A stretch of DNA of 64,000 nt from Caulobacter ginsengisoli. GTDB lineage: Bacteria; Pseudomonadota; Alphaproteobacteria; Caulobacterales; Caulobacteraceae. Where the stretch lies: positions 1 through 64,000 of the forward strand of contig NZ_JAUSVS010000002.1 in the NCBI RefSeq assembly GCF_030814835.1, in the 5' to 3' direction. The translations under genes were made by a program, and so were the position numbers. Shown one piece after another: positions 1 through 9,009 of the stretch. Each line of letters begins with the position of its first letter. Positions within the stretch are counted from its first letter, which is position 1. Under the pieces are notes generated by a model, which worked only from the letters and a program-made list of their open reading frames with translations, ran no database searches and was not told the origin of the DNA.

Positions 1-93
1 GCCCCAGATCACCCTGACCGCTCGAACGGTGCATCCCCAGCTCCCTGGCTACATCACCAGAGAATCAAGCTTCGAGCCCTTATGCAAAGGTCT

Positions 94-201
94 CCTCTGG
101 GGGAAGTGGCCCGGAGGGCCGAAGGGGGCTCGTAGGGCGCGGGATTCCGGTGGGCTTCAGCCCCCGCCGTCACGCTGCGCGCGCCGGCCCGCCCCCAGAG
201 G
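94..201. repeat. Possible REP-like inverted repeat in gene-free left edge
   Basis: The first 280 bases hold no convincing gene. They contain a GC-rich stretch in which CCTCTGGGGG at 94-103 is matched by CCCCCAGAGG at 192-201, with smaller hairpins between. This resembles the intergenic palindromic repeats elsewhere in the window but is less perfect, so it is only a candidate. Confidence 0.35.
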
Positions 202-215
202 GGGCGGAAACGAAA

Positions 216-245
216 CGCGGCCGTGCTCGGCAGAGCACGGCCGCG
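216..245 (-). terminator. Rho-independent terminator downstream of sciP
   Basis: A perfect 13-bp stem (216-228 with 233-245, arm CGCGGCCGTGCTC) closes a 4-base loop. Read on the minus strand it is followed by a T-rich run (TTTCGTTTCC). It lies 36 bases beyond the sciP stop codon, the expected place for the sciP terminator. Confidence 0.75.
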
Positions 246-280
246 AGTCTCGCGAGCCAGGAAGGGGGGCGGAAAGCGGC

Positions 281-562
281 TCAGCGATACTGTTGAAGTC
301 TCGTGGTCCGCAGACCGGCCAGCCCATGCCGGTCGATCGACTGCTGCCAGGTGAGGAATTCCTCATTGGTCAGCCGGTATCGCTCACAGGCGTCGTCCAG
401 GGACAGAAGCCCGCCTCGTACCGCCGCCACCACCTCGGCCTTGCGCCGGATGACCCAGCGTTCGGTGTTGGCGGGCGGCAGGTCGGACAGCGTGAGCGGC
501 GCGCCGGTCGGTCCGATCACGTACTTCTCGCCTCTGCTGTTCGTGCGCTGCTGTTGAAGCAT
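281..562 (-). CDS. sciP: CtrA inhibitor SciP (DUF1153 family)
   Basis: A 93-residue basic protein. The core RWVIRRKAEVVAAVRGG (residues 36-52), followed by LLSLDDAC and a second helix with FLTWQQSIDRHGLAGLR, is the signature of the DUF1153 helix-turn-helix family, whose Caulobacter member SciP binds CtrA or its target promoters and blocks CtrA-activated transcription in swarmer cells. Length is typical of the family. The ATG is preceded by a GAGAGAGG-type ribosome site. It lies immediately downstream of flgE on the same strand, an arrangement I recall from Caulobacter. The N-terminal ~12 residues vary in the family, so the start is slightly uncertain. A strong terminator follows the gene. Confidence 0.93.
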   Translation of the reverse strand: MLQQQRTNSRGEKYVIGPTGAPLTLSDLPPANTERWVIRRKAEVVAAVRGGLLSLDDACERYRLTNEEFLTWQQSIDRHGLAGLRTTRLQQYR

Positions 563-705
563 GGCCTTAAGCCTCTCTCACCACCGTTGTTGACGCTGAC
601 AGTAGCCGTCCGGCGATAACATCCAGTGAATCGCGATAGTAAAGAGAAAGGTAACCAATCATTTCCTTCCTCCAGCCCCAGGTGTTTCAAGTTGATACAA
701 AGCTC

Positions 706-719
706 TTAAGACGCCTTAA
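706..719. promoter_or_regulatory. CtrA-box-like TTAA-N6-TTAA upstream of sciP
   Basis: Between the flgE stop (729) and the sciP start (562) the sequence reads TTAAGACGCCTTAA, two TTAA half sites 6 bases apart. The canonical CtrA site is TTAA-N7-TTAA, so the spacing is one base short. In Caulobacter sciP is CtrA-activated, which makes the position suggestive. A GAATC (CcrM methylation type) site lies at 628-632 in the same region. Confidence 0.4.
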
Positions 720-728
720 CGGCTGTTA

Positions 729-2135
729 TCAGCGCTTAATGTTGAGGAGTTCTTCAAGCATCTGATCCGCTGTAGTGATGATCTTGGAAGATGCTGAGTA
801 GGCCCGCTGAGTAGTAATCAGACCAGTGAACTCGCTGGACAGATCAACGGTCGAGGCTTCCAGGCTGGACGGGGCGATAAGACCCGCGCCGCCTTCGCCG
901 GCCGACTTCAGATTGTAGGTTCCGCTGCCCTGGCTTACCCGGAATGAGTTGCCGTTGACTGACTTCAGCCCGTCTGGATTGGCGAAGGTGGCGATGGCAA
1001 CCTGGGCGATCTTGCGGGTGATGCCGTTGTCGAAGATGGCGGTGACGAAGCCTTTGTCGTCCACTTCGATGTTGGTCAAGTTGCCGAAGGCCGTGCCGTT
1101 AGTGGTCACCGCCTGCAGCACCGACTGGCTGTCGTACTGGGTCAGGCCCCCGGCCCCGCCGCCCAGGTCCAGGCGGATGTCCTGGCCGTCGACGCCCAGG
1201 CCCGTGGCCCATTTCACTTCGCCGGCGGCCGGCGCGGCGCCCAGCGAGTCGCCGAAGCTGAGGATGGGGTTGTCGGGGTCGGGGAACAGGGTGGTGGCGG
1301 CGGCGTCCAGCCGGCCGTCCGAGGTGAAGGCGATGATGCCGGTCTTGATCTGGCCGTTGGAAAGGCCCGCGCCCGTCTCGACATCGCTGGCCGGGACGGC
1401 GCGGATTTCGGCGTACCACTGGTTGGGGACGCTGCTCTTGAGCATGTCCAGCTGGATGGTGCGCTTGCCGCCCTTGGAGTCCGAAACCGGGACCTGCATG
1501 GAGAAGTCCGGCTTCACCCCGACGTTGGCGTCCGGGTCATACATGGCCATCGAGTTGGTGGCGGCGTTGTAGGCGCCGAGCTGGGCCGACTGGACCTGGC
1601 TGGACTGCAGGTTGGCGGTGATCGCCGCCCGGGTGGTCTTCTCGGCCGCGCCGCCGACATTGGCGACGTTGATGCTGCTGAGGCGGGTCAGGTCGGACGG
1701 GTCGGTGGTGATGACCCCGGCGTCGTCGACCAGCCAGCCTTGCAGATACTGGCCGGCGTCGTTCTTCAGATAGCCCAGGTTGTCGAGCGCGAAGGCGCCG
1801 GCCCGGGTGAACGAGCGGGCGTCGGCCGAGGTCAGGCCCTCGGGCTTGTCGGTGGTGACGAAGAAGCCCTGGCCCGAGATCGACATGTCGGTGGTGTTGG
1901 TCGACTGCTGGGACAGGCCCTGCTGGCTGATATAGGTCCGCGTCTTGGCCAGCACGCCGCCGGCCGCATAGGAGCTGGTGGCGCCGCGCGAGCTGACCAG
2001 GGTCGAGAAGTTGGCGGACGAGCGCTTGTAGCCAACGGTGTTGACGTTGGCGATGTTGTCCGAGATCGCCGCCAGGGCGGACGAGTTGGCCACAAGTCCG
2101 GAAACACCGGCGAGCATGGCGCTGTTGATGCTCAT
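729..2135 (-). CDS. flgE: Flagellar hook protein FlgE
   Basis: A 468-residue protein that polymerises into the flagellar hook outside the outer membrane. The N-terminus (INSAMLAGVSGLVANSSAL, then ISDNIANVNTVGYKR near residues 24-38) is the flagellar rod/hook signature. The C-terminus (SSEFTGLITTQRAYSASSKI, then TTADQMLEELLNIKR) is the matching terminal helix that forms the coiled-coil core. There is no cleavable signal, as expected for export by the flagellar type III apparatus. It lies 49 bases after flgD on the same strand and probably shares the fliK-flgD-flgE transcript. An AGAGGA ribosome site precedes the ATG. The middle region is shorter than in some Caulobacter hook proteins. Confidence 0.95.
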   Translation of the reverse strand: MSINSAMLAGVSGLVANSSALAAISDNIANVNTVGYKRSSANFSTLVSSRGATSSYAAGGVLAKTRTYISQQGLSQQSTNTTDMSISGQGFFVTTDKPEGLTSADARSFTRAGAFALDNLGYLKNDAGQYLQGWLVDDAGVITTDPSDLTRLSSINVANVGGAAEKTTRAAITANLQSSQVQSAQLGAYNAATNSMAMYDPDANVGVKPDFSMQVPVSDSKGGKRTIQLDMLKSSVPNQWYAEIRAVPASDVETGAGLSNGQIKTGIIAFTSDGRLDAAATTLFPDPDNPILSFGDSLGAAPAAGEVKWATGLGVDGQDIRLDLGGGAGGLTQYDSQSVLQAVTTNGTAFGNLTNIEVDDKGFVTAIFDNGITRKIAQVAIATFANPDGLKSVNGNSFRVSQGSGTYNLKSAGEGGAGLIAPSSLEASTVDLSSEFTGLITTQRAYSASSKIITTADQMLEELLNIKR

Positions 2136-2184
2136 ATCGAAAATCCTCTGCGAACGCGGGAAAGGGTGAGGGTTGAAGCGGCCG

Positions 2185-2853
2185 TCACGACAGGTTCGTC
2201 ACGCTGACGATCTGGCTGACGGGGATCTTGGTCTTGCCGAGCGAGACGACGGTCGCGCCGTCCAGGGTCTCGACCCCGGTGGCGACGCCGCTGACATAGG
2301 GGGTGACGGCCACGGTCGAGCCGGTCGCGCTCTTGGCGGCGATCTTGACGGTGTAGGTCCCGCCGTCCGGCAGGGTGCGGCCGTCGGTGGTCTTGCCGTT
2401 CCAGGTGAAGTCGTGGCTGCCGCTGGCCAGGTTGGAGGCCGTCTCGCTGTAGACGGTCTGGCCGGCGGAATTGACGATGCTGATGGTGGCGTCCTGGGCG
2501 GCGCCGGCCAGGTCGTAGGACCAGCTGGCCTTGCCGTCCGCCAGGGTGGCGCTGTCGCTGGCCGCCTTGATCTGCTTGCCGATCAGGCCCACCGAACCGG
2601 AAAGCCCGCCATCCGACAGACCGATCAGCTTGGCCAGCAGGTCGTTGGTCATCAACTGCTGCTCGACCCCGGTCATCTGGACGATCTGCTGGGTGAACTG
2701 GTTGGAATCCAGCGGCGAGAGCGGGTCCTGGTTCTTCAGCTGGGTGGTCAGCAGCTTCAGGAAGGTCTCCTCGCTGTCGGCCAGCCGGCCCTTGCTGCTC
2801 GCCAGTTTGCTGGCGACCGAGGAGGCGGCGGTTGCGGTGGTGGCGTCGACCAT
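2185..2853 (-). CDS. flgD: Flagellar hook assembly (cap) protein FlgD
   Basis: A 222-residue hook scaffolding protein. The conserved N-terminal block FLKLLTTQLKNQDPLSPLDS (31-50), followed by QFTQQIVQMTGVEQQ, is diagnostic of FlgD. Residues ~85-170 form the FlgD Ig-like/FlgD-tudor region (Gly-rich beta strands with FTWNGKTTDGRTLPDG). FlgD caps the growing hook so FlgE subunits can insert and is later discarded. The gene starts 8 bases after the fliK stop and is followed closely by flgE, indicating one operon. Confidence 0.95.
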   Translation of the reverse strand: MVDATTATAASSVASKLASSKGRLADSEETFLKLLTTQLKNQDPLSPLDSNQFTQQIVQMTGVEQQLMTNDLLAKLIGLSDGGLSGSVGLIGKQIKAASDSATLADGKASWSYDLAGAAQDATISIVNSAGQTVYSETASNLASGSHDFTWNGKTTDGRTLPDGGTYTVKIAAKSATGSTVAVTPYVSGVATGVETLDGATVVSLGKTKIPVSQIVSVTNLS

Positions 2854-2861
2854 GAGGAACC

Positions 2862-4349
2862 TCAGATACGGACGTCGACGCCGGAGGGCCGGCTGTCGAA
2901 GGGTGAGCGGGAAGCGGCGATCGGCGGCGCATCGGCCGTGGTCGTCGCCTGCAGGATGCGGTTGGGGCGGCGGTCCGGTTCGGCGAAGGTCTGCTTGCCG
3001 GCTTCGCCGCCCTGGCCGTTGAAGTTGAAGGACAGGCTGCCGTTGCCCAGGTCGAACCCGGCCTGCTCGAGCGCGGCGCGCAGTTCGCCGGCCCGGCCGC
3101 GCAGTTCGGCGGCGGCCGCGGCGGAGTCGAAGCTGAGGGCGGCGGTCATCTGGCCCTGGGCTCCGATCTCGACCTTGACGTCGACCTTGCCCAGGCCAAC
3201 CGGGTCCAGGGCGATGTCGAAGCGGCTGGTGCGGGCCTCCAGCTTCTTGATGATCTGGGCGGCCAGCTTGGCCACCGTCTCCGGCGCACCGCGCGTGGCG
3301 ACCGCCGAAGCCTGGGCCTGGATCATGTGGGCGATGCTGGGCTGGCCGGCGGCCGGCAGGCTGGCGGCGTCGGGAGCGCCTTGGTTGGAGGCGGCCTGGC
3401 CTTCAGGCGAATCCGGCTGGCCCCGGTCGGCGCTGTCGCCGCTGGCGCCGCCACTGCCGGCCTGGGCGGCCAGGACGGCGGCGGCGGTCTGGGTGGGCGT
3501 GGCCTGGGCCAGAATCTGCGGCCCGTCGGCCTTGGGCGCGGCGGCCTGGGCCGGAATGTGATTAGCCGGGGCGATAGGCGCGCGGTCCGGCTTGGGCGTC
3601 TGGGCGGCGACCACAGCCTGAGCTTCAGCCGGCGGCGTGACCACGGCCGCTACCGCGGGCGCCGCTTCGGCCGGGGCGGCCGGAACAACAGGCGGGGCGG
3701 GCGGCGCGACCGACTTGAGCTCGGCGAGCGGCGCGGCGGGCGCCTCGACCTTGGCTGTCTGAGCGGCGGGTGCGGCGGCTTTGGGCGGGATCGCCGGCTG
3801 GACCAGCGGCGGCAGATCGGCAGCGGCGAGTTGCAGGGCGGCGTTGGCGGGCGTCGTCGGGGTCGGAGCGGCGTCCGTCGGTGCGGCGTCAGCGGCGGGC
3901 GCGGTCGCGTTCGCCGCCGTGGGCTGGGCGGCGGAGGCCAGCGTTCTGTCTTTCATTGCGAGCAGCAGATCGGCGGGCAGGGTCTTGGGCGCCGTGGGGC
4001 TGGTCAGCGACGACGTCGTTTCCGACGCCGTTGGCGTTGTGGCCGGCGGCGTTCCAACCGGGACCTGGGCCAGCAGGGCGGCAAGCTGCGCCTGCAGGGC
4101 GGTCAGGTCGGTGGTCGCGGCGGTGTCTTCGGTCTTGGCCTGATCGCTCTGGGCCTGGTCGGCCTGGGCGTCAGTCGCAACCTTCCCCGGGACGGCGGGC
4201 GTCACGCCGGCGGTCGGGAACAGCGCCGCCAGCAGCGCCTCGAAGCCGACCAGCGGTGTCTGCGCTCCGGCCGCACGGCCGAACAGGCCACCGGCCGCCT
4301 GGGCGGCGGGGTTGGCGGTCACAGCCGGATTGACGACGGGCGCGCTCAT
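2862..4349 (-). CDS. fliK: Flagellar hook-length control protein FliK
   Basis: A 495-residue Ala/Pro-rich protein with a conserved C-terminal domain. LDPVGLGKVDVKVEI begins near residue 381 and matches the L-x-P-x-x-LG-x-V core of FliK C-terminal domains, which switch the export gate from hook to filament substrates. The long low-complexity N-terminal part fits its role as a molecular ruler. The frame is open to 4550, but a -24/-12 promoter at 4419-4435 lies inside that extension, so I chose the ATG at 4349 (protein begins MSAPVVNP, with AAGAAGG upstream). Together with flgD and flgE it forms a hook operon. Confidence 0.88.
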   Translation of the reverse strand: MSAPVVNPAVTANPAAQAAGGLFGRAAGAQTPLVGFEALLAALFPTAGVTPAVPGKVATDAQADQAQSDQAKTEDTAATTDLTALQAQLAALLAQVPVGTPPATTPTASETTSSLTSPTAPKTLPADLLLAMKDRTLASAAQPTAANATAPAADAAPTDAAPTPTTPANAALQLAAADLPPLVQPAIPPKAAAPAAQTAKVEAPAAPLAELKSVAPPAPPVVPAAPAEAAPAVAAVVTPPAEAQAVVAAQTPKPDRAPIAPANHIPAQAAAPKADGPQILAQATPTQTAAAVLAAQAGSGGASGDSADRGQPDSPEGQAASNQGAPDAASLPAAGQPSIAHMIQAQASAVATRGAPETVAKLAAQIIKKLEARTSRFDIALDPVGLGKVDVKVEIGAQGQMTAALSFDSAAAAAELRGRAGELRAALEQAGFDLGNGSLSFNFNGQGGEAGKQTFAEPDRRPNRILQATTTADAPPIAASRSPFDSRPSGVDVRI

Positions 4350-4418
4350 GGATGGCGGTCGAGCCTTCTTGGTGGGGATGGCGGCGCCTACTGCGCACGG
4401 ATCGTTCCACCCCTCCCC

Positions 4419-4435
4419 AGCAACCAATGCGCCAC
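4419..4435 (-). promoter_or_regulatory. Sigma-54 promoter of the fliK-flgD-flgE operon
   Basis: On the minus strand the sequence reads GTGGCGCATTGGTTGCT, a close match to the RpoN -24/-12 consensus TGGCRC-N5-TTGCW, with exactly 10 bases between the GG and GC pairs. Transcription should begin near 4408, about 60 bases upstream of the chosen fliK start. Hook genes in Caulobacter are known sigma-54 targets. Confidence 0.82.
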
Positions 4436-4591
4436 TTGCCGGGCCAGCCGCCAAGCCTATGAAAACCAAAGGAAAAATGAGCCCGTTAATCCCCCGGTAG
4501 GGATCGGCGATGGACGAAATTGCCGGGCCATGCGGGGTCGCAGGGCCCAAGCCTGCCCATCTTGGGCGCCGCTTCCGGCCTGGCGCCCCGA

Positions 4592-4608
4592 CTGGCGCCG
4601 TCCTTGCG
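4592..4608 (+). promoter_or_regulatory. Sigma-54 promoter of flgK-flgL
   Basis: CTGGCGCCGTCCTTGCG matches the RpoN consensus with a GG-N10-GC core (GG at 4594-4595, GC at 4606-4607). The start site should lie near 4620, leaving a leader of about 135 bases before the flgK ATG. It is divergent from the fliK promoter about 160 bases away, so the two could share an upstream activator region. Confidence 0.75.
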
Positions 4609-4754
4609 ATATGACTTGCGAGTACGCCGGTGCGCCAGAAGGCGCGCCATAAGAATCAAAGGGTTAGCGGAGCCAAGCCTTCCGCCGATCCGCCGCCGCC
4701 CGGCAGAATCGTCCGGGATGGGGGTGCGGCCTTGCCGGGTAAGGGTTCGACTTC

Positions 4755-6860
4755 ATGTCGCTGAACACCATCCTGTCGGTGGGAACCAGTGGTCTTCTGA
4801 CCGCTCAGACCGGCCTGCGGGTCGTTTCCGACAATATCTCCAACGCCAACACGCCCGGTTACGTCCGCAAGACGGTCAACCAGGTCTCGCTGGCCACCAA
4901 TGGCATGGGGACCGGGGTCGGCGTCGCCGGCATCGACCGGGTCGCCAACAAATACCTGCAGTCGGCCAGCCTGGCCTCGGCCTCGGACGCCGGGGCGGCG
5001 GCGGTGCTGTCGCAGTATCTGGACAACGCCCAGGCCATGTTCGGCGACCCCAGCGGCGACAACAGCTATTTCAGCGGCCTGGACGACGTCTACACCGCCT
5101 TCTCCGGCGCCGCCGACTCGCCGGCCTCGCAGCTGCTGCGCTCGCAGGCGCTCAGCCGGGTGCAGACCTTCCTGTCCGACAGCGACCGCATCACCGCCTC
5201 GCTCGGCACGCTGGCCAAGCAGGCCGACACCCAGATCGCCGCCGATGTCGACAGCGCCAACGACCTTTTGAAGCAGATCGCCAGCCTCAACGCCGACATC
5301 GCCCGCTCCAAGTCGATGGGCGGCGACGCCAGCGGTTCGGAAAACATCCAGAGCGGCCTGGTCGACCAGCTGGGCAAGCTGCTGGACATCCAGGTCAGCA
5401 TGCGGGCCACCGGCGGGGTCAACCTGCGGGCCGGCGACGGCACCATCCTGGTCGGGACCGGGGTCGCCACCCTCTCTTATAACCGCACCGACAGCGGCGC
5501 GGGGGCGATCCAGGTGACCGCCCTGGACAGCACGGTGCCGGCCATCACCGCCCGGATCAGCGGCGGCGAGATCAAGGGCCTGCTGGATCTGCGCAATACC
5601 GAACTGCCCGGCATGTCGGCCCAGCTGGGCGAATTCGTCAGCCAGGCGGTCGAGGAGCTCAACCGGGCCCACAACGCCGCCTCTTCCGTCCCGGCCCCGG
5701 CCTCACTGACCGGCAAGGATATCGGCCTGGATCTGCCCACCGCCGTCAGCGGCTTTACCGGGACCACCACGGTGGCCCTGGTCAGCGGCGCCGGCCTGCT
5801 GCAGCACAAGATCGCCATCGACTTCACCGCCGGGACCATGTCGCTGGACGGCGGCGGGGCGGCGGCCTTCACCCCGGCCAGCTTCCTGGCCACGCTGAAC
5901 GGCCAGCTTGGGGCCAACGGCTCGGCCAGCTTCACGGGCGGCGCGCTGACCATCTCGGCGACGGGCGGCGCGGGCGTGGTCATCGCCGACGACCCGACCA
6001 CCCCGTCCCTGAAGGCCAGCCAGGGCTTCTCCCAGTTCTTCGGGATGAACGACCTGATCAACTCCACCGGCTACAGCTACGTGACCGGCCTTCGGACCAG
6101 CGACCCGCACGGCTTCACGCCGGGCGACCAGATCAAGCTGCGCCTGACCGACGCCAATGGCGCCCGCCTGCGCGACGTGCCGGTCACCGTTCCCGCCGCC
6201 GGGACCATGCAGAACCTGCTGGACACCCTGAACGATCCCACCACCGGGGTTGGCCTCTACGGCGCCTTCGCGCTGGACCCCGACGGCCGGATGGCCTTCA
6301 CCGCCAACACCGGCTCGGGCGTCGCGTTGTCGGTGCTGTCGGACGACACCGAGCGCGGCGTCGGCGGTCCCTCGATGACCGCCCTGTTCGGCATCGGCGC
6401 CGCCGAGCGTGGCGGTCGCGCCTCGCGCTACACCCTGGACCCCTCGATCACCGGCAATCCCAACCTGCTGGCCATGGCCAAGCTGGATCCGACTGCGGCG
6501 GTGGGGGTCTCGGTCCTGGCCCTGGGCGACGGGCGCGGCGGGGTCGGGCTGGCCCAGGCGGGCGAGACCACCACCAACTTCTCGTCCGCCGGCGGCTTTG
6601 GCGCGGTCTCGATGACCGTCTCGCGCTACGCCTCCGAATTTGGCGGCCATATCGGCCGCAAGGCCGATAACGCCGACACCGCCTTGCGCTCCGCCCAGGC
6701 GGTCAAGGACGAGGCCGACGCCCGCCGCCAGTCGGTGGAGGGGGTCAATCTCGACGAGGAACTGGTCAACATGACCACCTACCAACAGGCCTTTAACGCT
6801 TCGGCGCGCGTGATCACCGCGGCGAAGGACATGTACGACGTCCTGCTGGCGATGCTTTAG
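4755..6860 (+). CDS. flgK: Flagellar hook-associated protein 1, FlgK
   Basis: A 701-residue hook-filament junction protein. The N-terminal helix (LNTILSVGTSGLLTAQTGL, then VVSDNISNANTPGYVRK) and the C-terminal helix (VNLDEELVNMTTYQQAFNAS, then ARVITAAKDMYDVLLAML) are the paired terminal signatures of the family. It sits between hook and flagellin filament, and secretion is by the flagellar type III route. The ATG at 4755 has a TAAGGG-type ribosome site. flgL follows after 14 bases, and the sigma-54 promoter at 4592 should drive both. Confidence 0.95.
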   Translation: MSLNTILSVGTSGLLTAQTGLRVVSDNISNANTPGYVRKTVNQVSLATNGMGTGVGVAGIDRVANKYLQSASLASASDAGAAAVLSQYLDNAQAMFGDPSGDNSYFSGLDDVYTAFSGAADSPASQLLRSQALSRVQTFLSDSDRITASLGTLAKQADTQIAADVDSANDLLKQIASLNADIARSKSMGGDASGSENIQSGLVDQLGKLLDIQVSMRATGGVNLRAGDGTILVGTGVATLSYNRTDSGAGAIQVTALDSTVPAITARISGGEIKGLLDLRNTELPGMSAQLGEFVSQAVEELNRAHNAASSVPAPASLTGKDIGLDLPTAVSGFTGTTTVALVSGAGLLQHKIAIDFTAGTMSLDGGGAAAFTPASFLATLNGQLGANGSASFTGGALTISATGGAGVVIADDPTTPSLKASQGFSQFFGMNDLINSTGYSYVTGLRTSDPHGFTPGDQIKLRLTDANGARLRDVPVTVPAAGTMQNLLDTLNDPTTGVGLYGAFALDPDGRMAFTANTGSGVALSVLSDDTERGVGGPSMTALFGIGAAERGGRASRYTLDPSITGNPNLLAMAKLDPTAAVGVSVLALGDGRGGVGLAQAGETTTNFSSAGGFGAVSMTVSRYASEFGGHIGRKADNADTALRSAQAVKDEADARRQSVEGVNLDEELVNMTTYQQAFNASARVITAAKDMYDVLLAML

Positions 6861-6874
6861 GAACCTAGAACGCC

Positions 6875-7801
6875 ATGAACCGCGTCTCCACCTCCGGCAA
6901 CTACTCCGCGCTGCTCAACAACCTGATGGCCGCCCAGCAGCGGCAGGTCGAGGCCGGCAACCAGGTCTCCAGCGAGCGCAAGGCCTCCGATCTCAAGGGC
7001 TATGCCCGCGACGCCGAAACCCTGACGGCGGTGCGCAGCATGAGGAACCGGGTCGACGGTTTCCTCGACCAGACCCAGATCCTGGTCTCGCGGCTTTCCA
7101 TGCAGGACAACGCCATGGGCCAGGTCAGCGACGCGGCCCAGTCGGCCCGGGACGCGATCGCCAACGCCCTGGCCACCGGCAGCGGCTCGACCCTGATGCA
7201 GGAACTGCAGCTGGCCTTCACCAACACCGTCCAGGGGCTGAACACCAAGTTCCAGGGCGAATACCTGTTCGCCGGCGGCCAGGTGAACACCGCGGCCACC
7301 TCGGCGGGCAGCCTGTCGGACCTCACCGCCGCCCCGACCACCGCCAGCCTGTTCCAGAACGATCAGTTCAAGACCTCCAACCGGCTGGACGAATCCACCA
7401 CCCTGCAGACCGGCTTTCTGGCCTCGGACGTCGGCGGGCCGCTGTTCGACGCCTTCAAGACTGTGCAGGCCTATTCGGAAACCCCGGCCGGCAATTTCGG
7501 CGGCTCGCTGACCGACGCTCAGAAGTCGTTCCTGGAGGGGGTGCTGGCGGGCTTCGACACGGTCCACAACAATCTGATCAACACCAACGCCCGGAACGGC
7601 CTGCTGCAGAGCCAGGTCGACAACGCCCGCCAGGACCTTTCCACCCGCAAGGATGCGCTGGAGGAAAGCTTCGGCGACCTGACCAATGTCGACATGGCCG
7701 CCGCCCTGACCCGCCTGCAGCAGGCCCAGACCTCGGTGCAGGCCGCGGCCCAGGTTTTCCAGGGGCTGAAGGACGCCTCGCTGCTCAACTATCTGCGATA
7801 G
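6875..7801 (+). CDS. flgL: Flagellar hook-associated protein 3, FlgL (flagellin-like)
   Basis: A 308-residue protein with flagellin-type N- and C-terminal helices: NRVSTSGNYSALLNNLMAAQ at 2-21, QVSSERKASDLKGYARD near 33-49, and a C-terminal LTRLQQAQTSVQAAAQVFQG. It is the second junction protein between FlgK and the filament. The block NTKFQGEYLFAGGQVNT is typical of FlgL. AGGAA overlapping the end of flgK serves as ribosome site, which supports translational coupling. Confidence 0.92.
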   Translation: MNRVSTSGNYSALLNNLMAAQQRQVEAGNQVSSERKASDLKGYARDAETLTAVRSMRNRVDGFLDQTQILVSRLSMQDNAMGQVSDAAQSARDAIANALATGSGSTLMQELQLAFTNTVQGLNTKFQGEYLFAGGQVNTAATSAGSLSDLTAAPTTASLFQNDQFKTSNRLDESTTLQTGFLASDVGGPLFDAFKTVQAYSETPAGNFGGSLTDAQKSFLEGVLAGFDTVHNNLINTNARNGLLQSQVDNARQDLSTRKDALEESFGDLTNVDMAAALTRLQQAQTSVQAAAQVFQGLKDASLLNYLR

Positions 7802-7841
7802 CTCGCAATTTGGGGCCGCAGCCTCTACATAGCGGCCTGCA

Positions 7842-9002
7842 ATGACGACCACCCTGATCGATCCAGTCGACGCCGTGCGCGACGCCGTGGGCCTGCCCGC
7901 CGGCGCCCGCATCGTCGCGGCCATGTCCGGCGGGGTGGATTCCACGGTGACCGCCGCCCTGCTGGCCCGGGCCGGCTATGATGTGGTCGGGGTCACCCTG
8001 CAGCTCTACGACCACGGCGCGGCGGTGCAGAAGAAGGGCGCCTGCTGCGCCGGCCAGGACATCCTGGACGCCCGCCAGGCCGCCGAGGCCATCGGCATTC
8101 CGCACTACGTCCTCGACTACGAAAGCCGCTTCAAGCAGCAGGTCATCGAGGACTTCGCCGACGCCTATCTGCGCGGCGAGACGCCGATCCCCTGCATCCG
8201 CTGCAATCAAACCGTGAAGTTCCGCGACCTGCTGGACGTGGCTCGCGACCTCGGCGCCGTGGCCATGGCGACCGGGCATTACGTGCGCCGCGAACTCGGC
8301 CCCGCCGGCCCGCAGCTGCACCGCGCCGCCGACCCGGCCCGCGACCAGAGCTGGTTCCTGTTCGCCACCACGCCGCAGCAGCTCGACTACCTGCGCTTTC
8401 CGCTGGGCGGCCTGCCCAAGCCGGAGGTGCGCCGCGTCGCCGCCGAGTTGGGCCTGGCCATCGCCGACAAGCCCGACAGCCAGGACATCTGCTTCGTCCC
8501 CGAAGGCCGCTACACCACCATCATCGACCGCCTGCGCCCGCATGGCGCCGAGCCGGGCGACATCGTCCACCTGGACGGCCGGGTTCTGGGCCGGCACGAG
8601 GGCGTCACCCGCTACACCGTCGGCCAGCGCCGGGGGCTGAACGTGGCGGTGGGCGATCCGCTGTTCGTGGTCCGCATCGACGCCGACAAGCGCCAGGTGA
8701 TCGTGGGGCCGCGCGAGGCGTTGCTGACGCGGGCGCTGACGCTGAAGGAAGAAAACTGGCTGGGCGAGGGAACGCTTGCCGAGGCCTGCGCCGCCGGCCG
8801 GCGCGTGCTGGCCCGCGTCCGCTCGACCCGGGAACCGGCGCCGGGGCGGCTGGCTGTGGTGGATGGTGTGTCGGGGGTCGAGTTCGATACGCCGGAGGAA
8901 GGCGTCGCGCCTGGGCAGGCCTGCGTGCTCTACGCGCCGGAAGACGCCAGTCGCGTGCTGGGCGGCGGGTTCATCGAACGGACGGTGCGGGCCGAACTGT
9001 AG
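7842..9002 (+). CDS. mnmA: tRNA-specific 2-thiouridylase MnmA
   Basis: A 386-residue ATP-dependent enzyme that thiolates U34 of the Lys, Glu and Gln tRNAs. The PP-loop SGGVDS is at 29-34. The catalytic cysteine pair is Cys121 (in [11 protein letters not shown]) and Cys217 (in DSQDICFVP), equivalent to the two redox cysteines of E. coli Mnm[14 protein letters not shown] near residues 260-272 is also family-typical. The gene follows flgL by 40 bases but is functionally unrelated. I see no good ribosome site before the ATG, so it may be leaderless or expressed from its own promoter. Confidence 0.95.
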   Translation: MTTTLIDPVDAVRDAVGLPAGARIVAAMSGGVDSTVTAALLARAGYDVVGVTLQLYDHGAAVQKKGACCAGQDILDARQAAEAIGIPHYVLDYESRFKQQVIEDFADAYLRGETPIPCIRCNQTVKFRDLLDVARDLGAVAMATGHYVRRELGPAGPQLHRAADPARDQSWFLFATTPQQLDYLRFPLGGLPKPEVRRVAAELGLAIADKPDSQDICFVPEGRYTTIIDRLRPHGAEPGDIVHLDGRVLGRHEGVTRYTVGQRRGLNVAVGDPLFVVRIDADKRQVIVGPREALLTRALTLKEENWLGEGTLAEACAAGRRVLARVRSTREPAPGRLAVVDGVSGVEFDTPEEGVAPGQACVLYAPEDASRVLGGGFIERTVRAEL

Positions 9003-9009
9003 CGGCTTA

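Noticed and set aside
4350-4550. Longer FliK start at 4550
   Set aside because: A strong sigma-54 promoter for the gene lies within this segment, and the extra sequence lacks conservation with the FliK N-terminus.
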